A stretch of DNA of 64,000 nucleotides from CBCXVS01 sp965178525 (GTDB lineage Bacteria > Tectomicrobia > Entotheonellia > Entotheonellales > Entotheonellaceae): the NCBI GenBank assembly GCA_965178525.1, contig CBCXVS010000001.1:41646-105645 (forward strand), given 5' to 3'. The notes below the pieces were generated by a model. It made no database searches and was not told where the DNA came from. It saw nothing but the letters and a program-made list of their open reading frames with translations. This document shows, one piece after another, positions 34,515 through 42,301 of the stretch (positions are counted from its first letter, which is position 1; each line of letters opens with the position of its first letter). The position numbers were made by a program, and so were the translations under genes.

Positions 34515-36116
34515 ATGACGAATGATGAGCTGTGTTTTCTGACGATTGCTGAACTTGCGCCGCTCATTCGCAGGCGAGAGGTGTCGCCGGTCGAGGTGAT
34601 GGAGGCGGTGTTGGCGCGGATTGAGGCGTATAACGATAAGCTAATAGCGTATCTGTATGTCGATGCTGAGAATGCGCGCCGCGCCGCGCGGGCGGCGGAG
34701 CTTGAGATTGGGGCGGGTGGGTATCGCGGTCCGTTGCACGGGATTCCGGTGGCGTACAAGGATATCTATGATGTGCAGGGGATGCCGACAACGGCGGCTT
34801 CGAAGGTGATGGCGGGATATATGGCGGCGGCGGATTGCACGGTTGCGGCGCGATTTCGGCAGGCCGGGGCGATTTGTGTGGGGAAGCTGAATACGCTGGA
34901 ATTTGCCTCCGGGAGTATGGAGGTGTTCGGCACGGCGCGCAATCCCTGGCATACCGACATGGCGCCGGGCGGGTCCAGTTCGGGGTCGGGGGTAGCGCTG
35001 GTGGCGCATCTGGTCCATGGCGCCACGGGGAGTGACACAGGAGGGTCGATTCGGAATCCGGCGTCGTTTTGTGGTATTGTTGGCATCAAACCGACATACG
35101 GCCGGGTCAGCCGGGCCGGGATTGTGCCGCTGAGTTGGAGTCTCGATCATGCCGGGCCGATGGCCCGCACGGTGACGGATACGGCGCTGCTGCTGCAGGC
35201 GATCGCCGGAGCGGATCGGCGCGATGCGACGGCGGCGCCGCAGCCGGCACCGGATTATCATACGGCGTTGACCGGCGATATCCGGGGGCTGCGAATTGGG
35301 GTTCCGGGCGCCTATTTTTTCGATGAGGCGGCTCCTGAGGTCGTTGCCGCCGTGCGCGAGGCCATCGCCGTGATGGCGCGCTTGGGCGCGGTGGTGAAGG
35401 ACGTTGATCTGCCGTCTTCCGCCCATGCATCGGCGGCGTCCTGGACCATTGCCTATACCGAATCGTTTGCCTTCCATCGCGCCAATTTCTTTGAGCGTCC
35501 ACGGGACTACACACCGGCATTCTTCCATAAGATTACCGGCGCCGCCTGTCTCACCGCTGAAGAGCGGCTGACGGCGCAGCGGTTGCGCCAAGTGATCACG
35601 GCGGAGTTTCTCGCGGCGTTGCATGACGTTGATGTGATCGTCACACCGACGACGTCCTATCCCGCTCATCCGATCGGTGGCATCTCACCGCAGTCCGACA
35701 CCCACAGTCTGACGCGGCCGGTAAGTCTGACGGGCTTACCAGCGCTCGCCGTGCCTTGCGGTTTTACCCAGGCCGGGCTGCCGGTCAGTATGCAGATGAT
35801 CGGGCGGGCTTGGGAGGAAGAGACGGTCTTGCGTCTCGGTCATGCCTACGAGCAAGCCGCCGGGTGGCACAAGCGTCGCGCGCCGTTGCGTGCAGGGCCG
35901 CTGCCGCCGGTAGCTGCACCGCATCCGGCCGAACCCTCCACGGTGGATGCCCAATGGGTGCTGGCCTATGCCCGCCTCACCGGCTTGAGCTTTGTGACAG
36001 AAGACGATGCCGCACCTATTGCAGCCTCGATCGGACCGCAAAAGACGCAACTCGCCGCCGCCAGGAAGCTGCTGGACGCCAGCGTTGAACCTCCGGTACG
36101 GCCCGTGTTGGCGTGA
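34515..36116 (+). CDS. amidase-signature enzyme with an AtzG-like C-terminal tail
   Basis: 533 residues. The Ser-Ser-Lys triad is present: Lys in VAYKDIYDV, Ser in GGSSSGSGVAL and Ser in GSDTGGSIRNP. The amidase core ends near residue 465; the last 60 residues (VDAQWVLAYARLTGLSF, APIAASIGPQKTQLAAARKL) resemble the small AtzG/DUF4089 subunit found with AtzE-type amidases, here fused. Substrate unknown; allophanate-like or carboxybiuret-like hydrolysis is possible. Starts at ATG 34515 after GGGAGG. Confidence 0.85.
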   Translation: MTNDELCFLTIAELAPLIRRREVSPVEVMEAVLARIEAYNDKLIAYLYVDAENARRAARAAELEIGAGGYRGPLHGIPVAYKDIYDVQGMPTTAASKVMAGYMAAADCTVAARFRQAGAICVGKLNTLEFASGSMEVFGTARNPWHTDMAPGGSSSGSGVALVAHLVHGATGSDTGGSIRNPASFCGIVGIKPTYGRVSRAGIVPLSWSLDHAGPMARTVTDTALLLQAIAGADRRDATAAPQPAPDYHTALTGDIRGLRIGVPGAYFFDEAAPEVVAAVREAIAVMARLGAVVKDVDLPSSAHASAASWTIAYTESFAFHRANFFERPRDYTPAFFHKITGAACLTAEERLTAQRLRQVITAEFLAALHDVDVIVTPTTSYPAHPIGGISPQSDTHSLTRPVSLTGLPALAVPCGFTQAGLPVSMQMIGRAWEEETVLRLGHAYEQAAGWHKRRAPLRAGPLPPVAAPHPAEPSTVDAQWVLAYARLTGLSFVTEDDAAPIAASIGPQKTQLAAARKLLDASVEPPVRPVLA

Positions 36117-36156
36117 CAGCGAAGGGTGCGCGCTGTGCACCCTACAATTTTTCTTT

Positions 36157-37248
36157 TCATTCCGCATTCCGCATTCTGCATTCCGCATTCGCCAGCGGCA
36201 GCCGTACCGTGAACGTCGTGCCCTCGCCCAGGGCGCTATCCGCCGAGATCGAGCCTTCATACGCACGCACGATCTGCCGCGCCAACGCTAAGCTCAAGCC
36301 ATGTCCTTCGGCGTGATGCTTGAGGTCTGATCGGGCAAATTCCTCGAAGAGCTGCGGCATAAAGCCCGGATCGATGCCATCGCCCTGATCGGTCACGGTG
36401 AGACACCAGTGGTCGGCGTCTCGCGCTACCCTGAGCGCCACACATCCTTCCAAGGGACTAAAGCGAATGGCGTTATCGAGGATGGACGTCACCACGGTTT
36501 TCATGTGCTCTGGATCCAGCTTGGTGCGTGCGGACTCAAAGAGATCTTGCGTGATGGTAATACGACGTTCCAACGCCTGCGGTGTCAGCTCTCTGAGCGC
36601 ACCCCGGACCACTTCGCATAGGTCCGCCAAGATCAGCTCGAAGGGCCATTCACCCGCTTTCATCGTGCTCAGCGTCACGATCCGCTCAAAGAAACGCAGG
36701 AGGTCGCGGGCACTATGATGGATCATATCCAACAACAGCGTGTGTTCCTCTTCGTCGATATCCGAGTCTTCCCGGAGCATTTCGATGGGACCAAGAATGC
36801 CGTTGAGTGGGGTGCGGGTTTCGTGGCTCAGTAGCGTCAGCATGTCGGACTTCAGCTGATTCACTTCCTCAACGGATTTGAGCCGCAAGTAGACGCGTAC
36901 TTTGGCCCGTAGCTCGTCCTTATTAAAGGGCTTGGTGATATAGTCGTCGGCGCCAGCCTCGTAGCCCGCGAGCCGATCGGCATCCGTCGCTTTGGCCGAG
37001 ACCATGAGAATTTTTGTGTAGCGTAGTATCGGATTGGCGCGGAGTTGACGGCAGGTTTCATAGCCGTCGATTCCTGGCATCATAACGTCCAACAGAATGA
37101 GTGCGGGTTGGAAGACCGGGGCCATCTGCAGCGCCGCCTTGCCGGACGTGGCGCTTGCCAGTGGATAGCACTCGCTCAGCAGATCTTCGAGTATCTCGAT
37201 ATTGGTGCCATGATCGTCCACAATCAAAATTTTCTCTTGCCGTTGCAT
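36157..37248 (-). CDS. hybrid protein: receiver domain followed by histidine kinase
   Basis: 363 residues. An N-terminal receiver (KILIVDDHGTNIEILEDLL, phospho-acceptor Asp in LLDVMMPG, Lys in TKPF), a short coiled coil, HisKA with LLSHETRTPLNGILGP, and HATPase with SILDNAIRFS, DQGDGI and GHGLSLALARQIV. No membrane helix, so it is cytoplasmic and probably downstream in a relay. The last ten residues (LANAECRMRNAE) are encoded by an inverted GAATGCG array. Preceded by an excisionase-like gene. Confidence 0.88.
   Translation of the reverse strand: MQRQEKILIVDDHGTNIEILEDLLSECYPLASATSGKAALQMAPVFQPALILLDVMMPGIDGYETCRQLRANPILRYTKILMVSAKATDADRLAGYEAGADDYITKPFNKDELRAKVRVYLRLKSVEEVNQLKSDMLTLLSHETRTPLNGILGPIEMLREDSDIDEEEHTLLLDMIHHSARDLLRFFERIVTLSTMKAGEWPFELILADLCEVVRGALRELTPQALERRITITQDLFESARTKLDPEHMKTVVTSILDNAIRFSPLEGCVALRVARDADHWCLTVTDQGDGIDPGFMPQLFEEFARSDLKHHAEGHGLSLALARQIVRAYEGSISADSALGEGTTFTVRLPLANAECRMRNAE
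36159..36190. repeat. inverted GAATGCG heptamer array
   Basis: CATTCCGCATTCCGCATTCT and further CGCATTC units, i.e. GAATGCG on the minus strand. It encodes the C-terminal residues and stop of the hybrid kinase, so it arrived inside or extended the reading frame. Confidence 0.8.
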
Positions 37249-37307
37249 GCACCTATTCCTTGTTGAAAGCGCCCACGAACACGTTCTCCTCGCTGATACA
37301 CGCAGGA

Positions 37308-37502
37308 TCACGGCTCGGCGTCTTGAGATATACTTTGGATGCGAGCGTCGACCCAGCGGGCGACATCTTCGGCACGCAACCGCCACTGCCCGCCAATTTT
37401 GGCGGCAGGCAAGCCTTCATCGCGAATGAGAGCATAGACCGTCTCGACGTTGAGTTTGAGGTGGTCCGCTACTTCGGACGCAGTCAAGAGCGTTTCTGCC
37501 AT
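37308..37502 (-). CDS. excisionase/MerR-like helix-turn-helix protein
   Basis: 64 residues: LLTASEVADHLKLNVETVYA, LIRDEGLPAAKIGGQWRLRA, EDVARWVDARI. A winged-helix 'helix_turn_helix_17' type domain. It precedes the hybrid kinase by 59 bases on the same strand; such small proteins beside receivers can be the output DNA-binding partner. No integrase is nearby, so prophage excision is not implied. Confidence 0.85.
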   Translation of the reverse strand: MAETLLTASEVADHLKLNVETVYALIRDEGLPAAKIGGQWRLRAEDVARWVDARIQSISQDAEP

Positions 37503-37852
37503 GTCAATAGGTCTCCAGCGACTCAGAGCAGGTTGGTAGAGGAAGAACTCGTGGATACCGGGTGCTTATCGGCAGGAGCAGGAGGGAGCCTTAATGGATC
37601 GCTGTGGAGCACATCAAGACCGCAAGAGGGCATCCGCTGCGTGCGCCCGATGCGCCATCGTCCAGCACTCTAAGACATCGTCACAGCATGGGGCGTAGAC
37701 ATGGAGCACCGAATCGTCCTGATTCCACCTCTGGCGCGGTTCAGATTGGCGGACCACCGGTCCGCCATCGACAACGATACGGTTGAGATCGATTTAGCGG
37801 AGCCGGTTTTCATCATGTCCGGGCGCCGATCGCCTCGGCATAACGACTCCTA
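37503..37852. other. intergenic region with a strong hairpin
   Basis: 350 bases without a convincing gene. GGCGGACC-ACC-GGTCCGCC at 37748-37766 forms an eight-base-pair hairpin about 90 bases beyond the 3' end of the broken membrane-hydrolase gene. No T-run follows. Confidence 0.45.
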
Positions 37853-38757
37853 TTATCGCCGATTCGGTGTGGCAAGATGCTGCTGTTGGCGCCATGATCG
37901 AAGCCGAAGCGCGACGCATAATATCAGGCCGAGATAGGAGGCGCCATTCCGAAACCAGGGCCAATGCACATAGAGCGCATCGATCCGGATCGTGGTTGGG
38001 TCAATAAAGGTCGCTTGTACGGAGACGGTGGCGGCGTGTGGCAACGGTTTGCCGCTGACACGTATCTCTTCGCCCACGAGGGTTTTCACAATCGCGTCTG
38101 CCGCCCGCGGCACGTAAGGTCTGCGGTCCATTTCCACCTAGCGGCCAACACGCTGATGCTGCTCCTGCAGCGTTTGCACGAAGTGATTGTTGTGCCCATA
38201 AGGACCGCTGCGCAATGCGATAGGAACGAGGACATAGGCGGTCAAAAACATCACCGCAAGACCGCGATGCCAGGTTGAGCGCGATGCTGTAGATGGCGCT
38301 GGCGGCAGCTGCCATGCCCAGACCATGTAGATGAGACCGCCTGTTGTCAACACGAGCGTGGGTAGACTTTCCGGCCAAAACCATCCAAAGTGAGCAGTTC
38401 CCAGGAAAAGGGGGCAAAGAGGTGGACACCGTTAGCCCACTTGATCTGACATGCATCAAGCAATAAGTGGACCAGGGTATTGACCGCGAGAATCCGAAAT
38501 ACCTTGAACGGTGCGCTCGTGAGTAATGCCACGGTCGCGCACAGGAGCAAGGAGATGCCGAGAGATGCCTGCACAATCACATACAACCGCAACTCATACG
38601 CGGGAACGCGCGGGAAGAGTTCCGCCACCACACGCTGGAAAATCCAGGGCAGATCCGGAATCAGGCATCCCAAGATCACCCACTTGGGCTCCGCGTCGTG
38701 AAGCGCCGCATGGCTGAGAACGCTTTGGACACCGAAATGCGCTAGTGTATTAGGCAT
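37853..38757 (-). pseudogene. membrane-bound metal-dependent hydrolase-like gene, frameshift plus TAG
   Basis: MPNTLAHFGVQSVLSHAALH and CLIPDLPWIFQRV start a YdjM-like membrane protein with LVHLLLDACQIKWANGVHL. After TLDGF (near 38375) the frame is lost; WPESLPTLVLTTGGLIYMVW continues in another frame once one T is restored. A TAG at 38138 then interrupts it after HQRVGR, and VEMDRRPYVPRAADAIVKTL continues in the same frame to 37853. Two lesions make activity unlikely. Confidence 0.7.
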
Positions 38758-38782
38758 GATAAGACACTCATAAGTGCCTGGG

Positions 38783-38850
38783 CATCATTATCCTTATATA
38801 TTTCTCCAGAGGAAAGATATAAATTTAATGTTGCCTCAGTACTTATTCCG
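38783..38850. repeat. dispersed intergenic repeat, copy C
   Basis: ATCCTTATATATTTCTCCAG then AGGAAAGATATAAATTTAAT and GCCTCAGTACTTATT. It matches copy A closely over about 55 bases, with the TTTCTCCAGAGGAAA hairpin at its centre. It precedes the broken membrane-hydrolase gene on the minus strand. Confidence 0.6.
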
Positions 38851-38892
38851 TTACAATACCCCTCGAACACATGCTAGGGCATTATACGTCTC

Positions 38893-38935
38893 CGGACAAA
38901 ATTGTTGACATATTTTTCACCGGAAAAATGATGTC
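38893..38935. repeat. dispersed intergenic repeat, copy E (first half only)
   Basis: GGACAAAATTGTTGACATAT followed by TTTTTCACCGGAAAAATGAT. It aligns with the left half of copy B (GGACGAAATTAGCTACATCG, TTTTTCCACAGGGAAAAT), including the hairpin, but the right half is not recognisable. Copies C and E lie 43 bases apart in the same orientation. Confidence 0.5.
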
Positions 38936-39001
38936 GCCGATTTTGCCCAAGGATTTCAAGGAGAACGCAACGGGTCGTGCGAAGATCGGAGGGAAGCTAC
39001 C

Positions 39002-39382
39002 ATGCGCTGGTTAAAACAGCTCTTCACCCGCCGGACGCGTGCAGAAGGGAATACGGCCTTGTGGTTATATGTGCGCTGTCGCCGCTGCGGTGAACTGATC
39101 CGTGTACGGATTGATCGGCGTTACGATCTGGCCAGCGAATGGCGTGAGCCGGGCGAGCCCGGACCGGCCTATACCATGCATAAAGACATTGTGGGAAACC
39201 GCTGCTTTCAGCGCATCCGCGTGACGGTTGGCTTCGATGCCCGCTTGCAAATGGTTGAGCGGCAAATCGAGGGCGGGGAATTGCTCACCGACGAGGCGTA
39301 TACGGCCGCAGTCGCAGCTGCTGCGAAACAAACCTCATCCGGCACCGCGACGCCGGAGACGGATGAAACCCGCGACACATAG
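39002..39382 (+). CDS. conserved small protein with one CxxC pair
   Basis: 126 residues after GGAGG. A basic N-terminus, YVRCRRCGELIRVRIDRRYDL with one Cys pair, then HKDIVGNRCFQRIRVTVGFD. The remaining tail is Thr/Ala-rich. Possibly a metal-binding protein; I do not recognise the family. Its stop ends one base before the convergent gene at 39384. Confidence 0.65.
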   Translation: MRWLKQLFTRRTRAEGNTALWLYVRCRRCGELIRVRIDRRYDLASEWREPGEPGPAYTMHKDIVGNRCFQRIRVTVGFDARLQMVERQIEGGELLTDEAYTAAVAAAAKQTSSGTATPETDETRDT

Positions 39383-39383
39383 C

Positions 39384-39662
39384 CTATTCGCTGAGCGCTT
39401 CCCGCTTCAACTGCGCTTTCGCACGGATGTTGAGCGATTGGATAATACCAGCATCAACTGCGGCGATCACATCAACTGCGGTGTCGAGGTCTTCCTCACT
39501 CATGCCAGCTTTCCTTGCATCCGCAAGGCGGCGTTCCACTCACGGCTGGCAATTCCGCACCATGGCGATCGCGAGCCCCATCAACATTTTCTCACGCTCG
39601 CTGAGGTTGGTCGCGCCATGGGCATCGCGATAAAATTGGCGAAAATCAGCCCGTTCACTCAT
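39384..39662 (-). CDS. AhpD/carboxymuconolactone-decarboxylase-like protein with in-frame UGA; candidate selenoprotein
   Basis: 92 codons after AGGAG: MSERADFRQFYRDAHGATNL, SEREKMLMGLAIAMVRNCQP, then UGA at codon 41 (39542-39540), then VERRLADARKAGMSEEDLDT and AVDVIAAVDAGIIQSL. Reading through the UGA gives C38-x-x-U41, the position of the CxxC redox pair of AhpD/CMD proteins. A hairpin follows (39513-39528). Both sides of the UGA fit one CMD domain without a frame change. Alternatives are a nonsense mutation or an assembly error. Likely a peroxidase-type or thiol-disulfide enzyme. Confidence 0.65.
39513..39528 (-). promoter_or_regulatory. candidate bacterial SECIS hairpin
   Basis: On the minus strand CCTTGC-GGAT-GCAAGG, a perfect six-base-pair stem and four-base loop, begins 11 bases after the UGA. 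The loop thus starts 17 bases after the UGA with G in its first two positions; known bacterial SECIS loops lie about 16-37 bases away and begin with G. The E. coli fdhF loop is GGUC. Confidence 0.55.
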
Positions 39663-39718
39663 GCAGTTCTCCTTTTGGACTTCTTACCGCTCCGCGTCAC
39701 AGGGGACACCATGAAGTT

Positions 39719-39790
39719 CTTAGCTGTTAACTATAAGCTAAAAACGCTGGAAGAAGATATCTTATATCTTTTTTTTAGCTGATAGCTATA
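39719..39790. repeat. heptamer-repeat element, copy 4
   Basis: TTAGCTGTTAACTATAAGCT arm, core AACGCTGGAAGAAGATATCT TATATCTT, then a T-run and AGCTGATAGCTAT arm. Core matches copies 1 and 5. It lies between divergent genes (candidate selenoprotein and beta-propeller protein). Confidence 0.75.
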
Positions 39791-39817
39791 TGATGAACGA
39801 ACGATAAGGCAAGCATC

Positions 39818-41422
39818 ATGCATCGACAGCTAACCCAGATGATGACGTCACCTCGACCTGGCGTCATCCTCACATGCTTTTGCGTTCTGCTCTTCTGGAG
39901 CCCTCTGCACAGCACCGCCACCCCGCTCGTCGAGCTGGCACGTCCGGGGCCATGGGCAGGCGTGTCGGGCTTGATTGCCTACAGCGGCAGGCTCTATTTC
40001 GTCAACAGCCAAATCATCGTCGACCATAACGCCGCGGATATCTACAGCTATGATCCCGGTGCGCGTACGCTCCGGTTCGAACGGCGCTTGTTCAGCCAAG
40101 ACGCGGGAACCCCCGCCATGATTGACGGCCTCCTCTACTGGCCCTATGAAGATCCCCGCTTTTCCACCACGCACGGCGAATTTTCCGTCACCAATGGTCA
40201 ACACTGGCAATGGCGAGTGGCGCCGGACATTCGCGGTTTTCACGTCCACGCCATGCTCGGCCATGAGGGCGCGATCTATGCGCTCGGCTCAGCCTGGCGA
40301 GGACGCATCTATCGTTCCACAGACCAGGGCCGGCAGTGGAAACGCCTGTACGAACATCCCAGTCCGGCGCGTCAGGTGAGCCGGATTACAGGCATGATCG
40401 CAAACGGTGACACCCTCTACTTTGCCCTCACCGCCTGGGCTGAGGACGGCATCAAGTTGCTGCGGCAAGACGGAGCGTCTGTGGTTCCTGTGCCCAGCTG
40501 GCCCCAGGGACGCGCCATCGGCGCCCTGGAAACATTTCAGGGCAGGGTCTATGCCGTCAACCGCACCGACGACACATCACGCTTGTGGCGCTACCAGCAA
40601 GGGCAGTCCGCCCAACCCGTCACGGCCCTCGATGGTCATCGTGTCCGGGCGCTGGCGGCGACCCCAGAAGCCCTGTGGGCCGTCAGTTCCGGAGCCCATG
40701 GCGGGACCTTGTGGCATAGTCTTGACGGTTTGGCATGGCGAGAGATGCAACGTTTTCCAGCCCAGCCCGTCGCTCTGCTTGCCGCACATGAGCAACTCTT
40801 CGTAGGAACTTATGACCGCAAACGAGGTGGCGCACTCTGGGGTCCGGCAACGCCACAGCCATTTCCCAAGCCATCCCATGTGCCCACACTGCCACCACGC
40901 CTCCAAACGTCACTCACTTCGGAACAGCTTGCCCAGGCATTGCACGATCTCGATACTATCCTGACTACCCGATCCACCGAGACGTCCCGGCACGATCTGT
41001 ACAACGCTTTGCTTCCCCTGGCTTTGAGTCACCATCCCGCTGCCGGGCAGGCCCTCTCCGAACGGCTGCAATGGACGCTGCCGCAGGCTCCCATCTCCCT
41101 GATCGGCGGCAAGGTACACGTGCCCATGGCCCAATTAGCCCGGTGGTATCTGCTCTACGCCATCGCCGTCAATGGCCATGGGCACGTGCCCCCTGCCCTG
41201 CTCACCACCCCCTGGGCGAGCCCACCCAATGACGCCGAGAAATACTTCGAGCCCGCACCCGCCGCCGCCTGGGCCGTCACTGAGCTTGGCCAACGTGACG
41301 CCGCAACGCTCCAGGCCCTCACCAGCGCGCTAGCCAGCAAACTCCCTAAGGCGGTGCGGGGAGATTTCCTTGCCGCCTTGCATATTCTAGACGGGCGGCC
41401 TTTCCGTTACGCCGAGCCTTGA
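39818..41422 (+). CDS. secreted beta-propeller protein with helical tail
   Basis: 534 residues. A signal peptide (about 1-35; VILTCFCVLLFWSPLHSTA) and then repeated blades with Trp/Tyr-rich turns (GLIAYSGRLYFVNSQ, GHEGAIYALGSAWRGRIYRS, AHEQLFVGTYDRKRGGALWG), to about 345. The last 160 residues are helical. Probably an exported sugar- or protein-binding protein; no catalytic motif is seen. Family not identified. Confidence 0.75.
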   Translation: MHRQLTQMMTSPRPGVILTCFCVLLFWSPLHSTATPLVELARPGPWAGVSGLIAYSGRLYFVNSQIIVDHNAADIYSYDPGARTLRFERRLFSQDAGTPAMIDGLLYWPYEDPRFSTTHGEFSVTNGQHWQWRVAPDIRGFHVHAMLGHEGAIYALGSAWRGRIYRSTDQGRQWKRLYEHPSPARQVSRITGMIANGDTLYFALTAWAEDGIKLLRQDGASVVPVPSWPQGRAIGALETFQGRVYAVNRTDDTSRLWRYQQGQSAQPVTALDGHRVRALAATPEALWAVSSGAHGGTLWHSLDGLAWREMQRFPAQPVALLAAHEQLFVGTYDRKRGGALWGPATPQPFPKPSHVPTLPPRLQTSLTSEQLAQALHDLDTILTTRSTETSRHDLYNALLPLALSHHPAAGQALSERLQWTLPQAPISLIGGKVHVPMAQLARWYLLYAIAVNGHGHVPPALLTTPWASPPNDAEKYFEPAPAAAWAVTELGQRDAATLQALTSALASKLPKAVRGDFLAALHILDGRPFRYAEP

Positions 41423-41478
41423 GATGACACGTGTATTTTATTCCGCAATCCGCAATCGATATCACGTGCGCAAACGGA

Positions 41479-41907
41479 TCAGAACTCCTCGCCGAATCGG
41501 CAGGGATAGCGACCGGCACGAATCAGTTCTTTGCGCAGTAGAATGCGGTCGATGTGGCTCAATTGCAGTAATCGTTCAGTGGCTCGACCAGTCGGTGAAA
41601 GAGGAACGATGACAGGGCCATCAAGGCGAAAATGGTCGTGCCAATATTGCGTGCGGGGATTGAATAACGGCACGACCTAGCTCATGTGTGGATCGAATGT
41701 CGCGATGTCGCTGCCCTTGAACCGGTTACACTGGGCACAGGCATAAGCAAGGTTCTCAGCATCTGTGGCGCCACCATGCTTTGCGGCAATAACATGGTCA
41801 ATTTCATGAACGAGGGCGGCATAATCAGCGTGCACCAAACAATACTCACAGCTTTCACGCGCTCGGGAGATCACCAGAACACGCATGTCCATCGGAATGT
41901 AGGTCAT
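41479..41907 (-). pseudogene. HNH endonuclease interrupted by TAG
   Basis: MTYIPMDMRVLVISRARESC then EYC, EIDHVIAAKHGGATDAENLA and CAQCNRFKGSDIATFDP form a complete HNH/zinc module. TAG at 41677-41679 stops it after PHMS; VVPLFNPRTQYWHDHFRLDG continues in frame to 41479, the usual tail of this HNH subfamily. A single C-to-T or G-to-A change could have made the stop. Coupled by ATGA to the gene at 41904. Confidence 0.75.
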
Positions 41908-42179
41908 GCCGTGCTGCGGCCTAAGCGGTTATAAGCCTTCGCCTTGAGTAGAGATATCATCTGCTCGATGCGGATATAATGATCGAGTTCCTCTTCCTCC
42001 TGGGCTGTGAGGGCACGTTGACGGCTAATTTCGAGAAGCTGACTAAATCGCTCTTGTGCCTCCGGTCGTGGACGAAAGGCAACAATCTCTTGCACGGATG
42101 GCCCGTTGGCCAGAAACTCCAAGAGTTGCTCGTAGTATGGCAGGGATAATTCTTGAATGCTCATTGCTCGGAAGCTCAT
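41904..42179 (-). CDS. small helical protein co-translated with the HNH gene
   Basis: 91 residues, possibly from M6: MSIQELSLPYYEQLLEFLAN, VAFRPRPEAQERFSQLLEIS, EEEELDHYIRIEQMISLLKA. Such small proteins are often found directly before HNH nucleases in cyanobacteria-like genomes. The role is not known; a regulator or inhibitor of the nuclease is a guess. Confidence 0.65.
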   Translation of the reverse strand: MSFRAMSIQELSLPYYEQLLEFLANGPSVQEIVAFRPRPEAQERFSQLLEISRQRALTAQEEEELDHYIRIEQMISLLKAKAYNRLGRSTA

Positions 42180-42301
42180 AATAGATGTTTATCGACTCAC
42201 CTTACGGCCAGTATACACTGGTCAGGAAATGCCGACAAGCGCCTTCGTACACCCTCTACCCGAACAATCCTAATAGTCGTAGTTGAATCAGGTTATTGAG
42301 C

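Noticed and set aside
37701..37937. Plus-strand frame beginning MEHRIVLIPPLARF
   Set aside because: It crosses the end of the broken membrane-hydrolase gene on the other strand and shows no domain.
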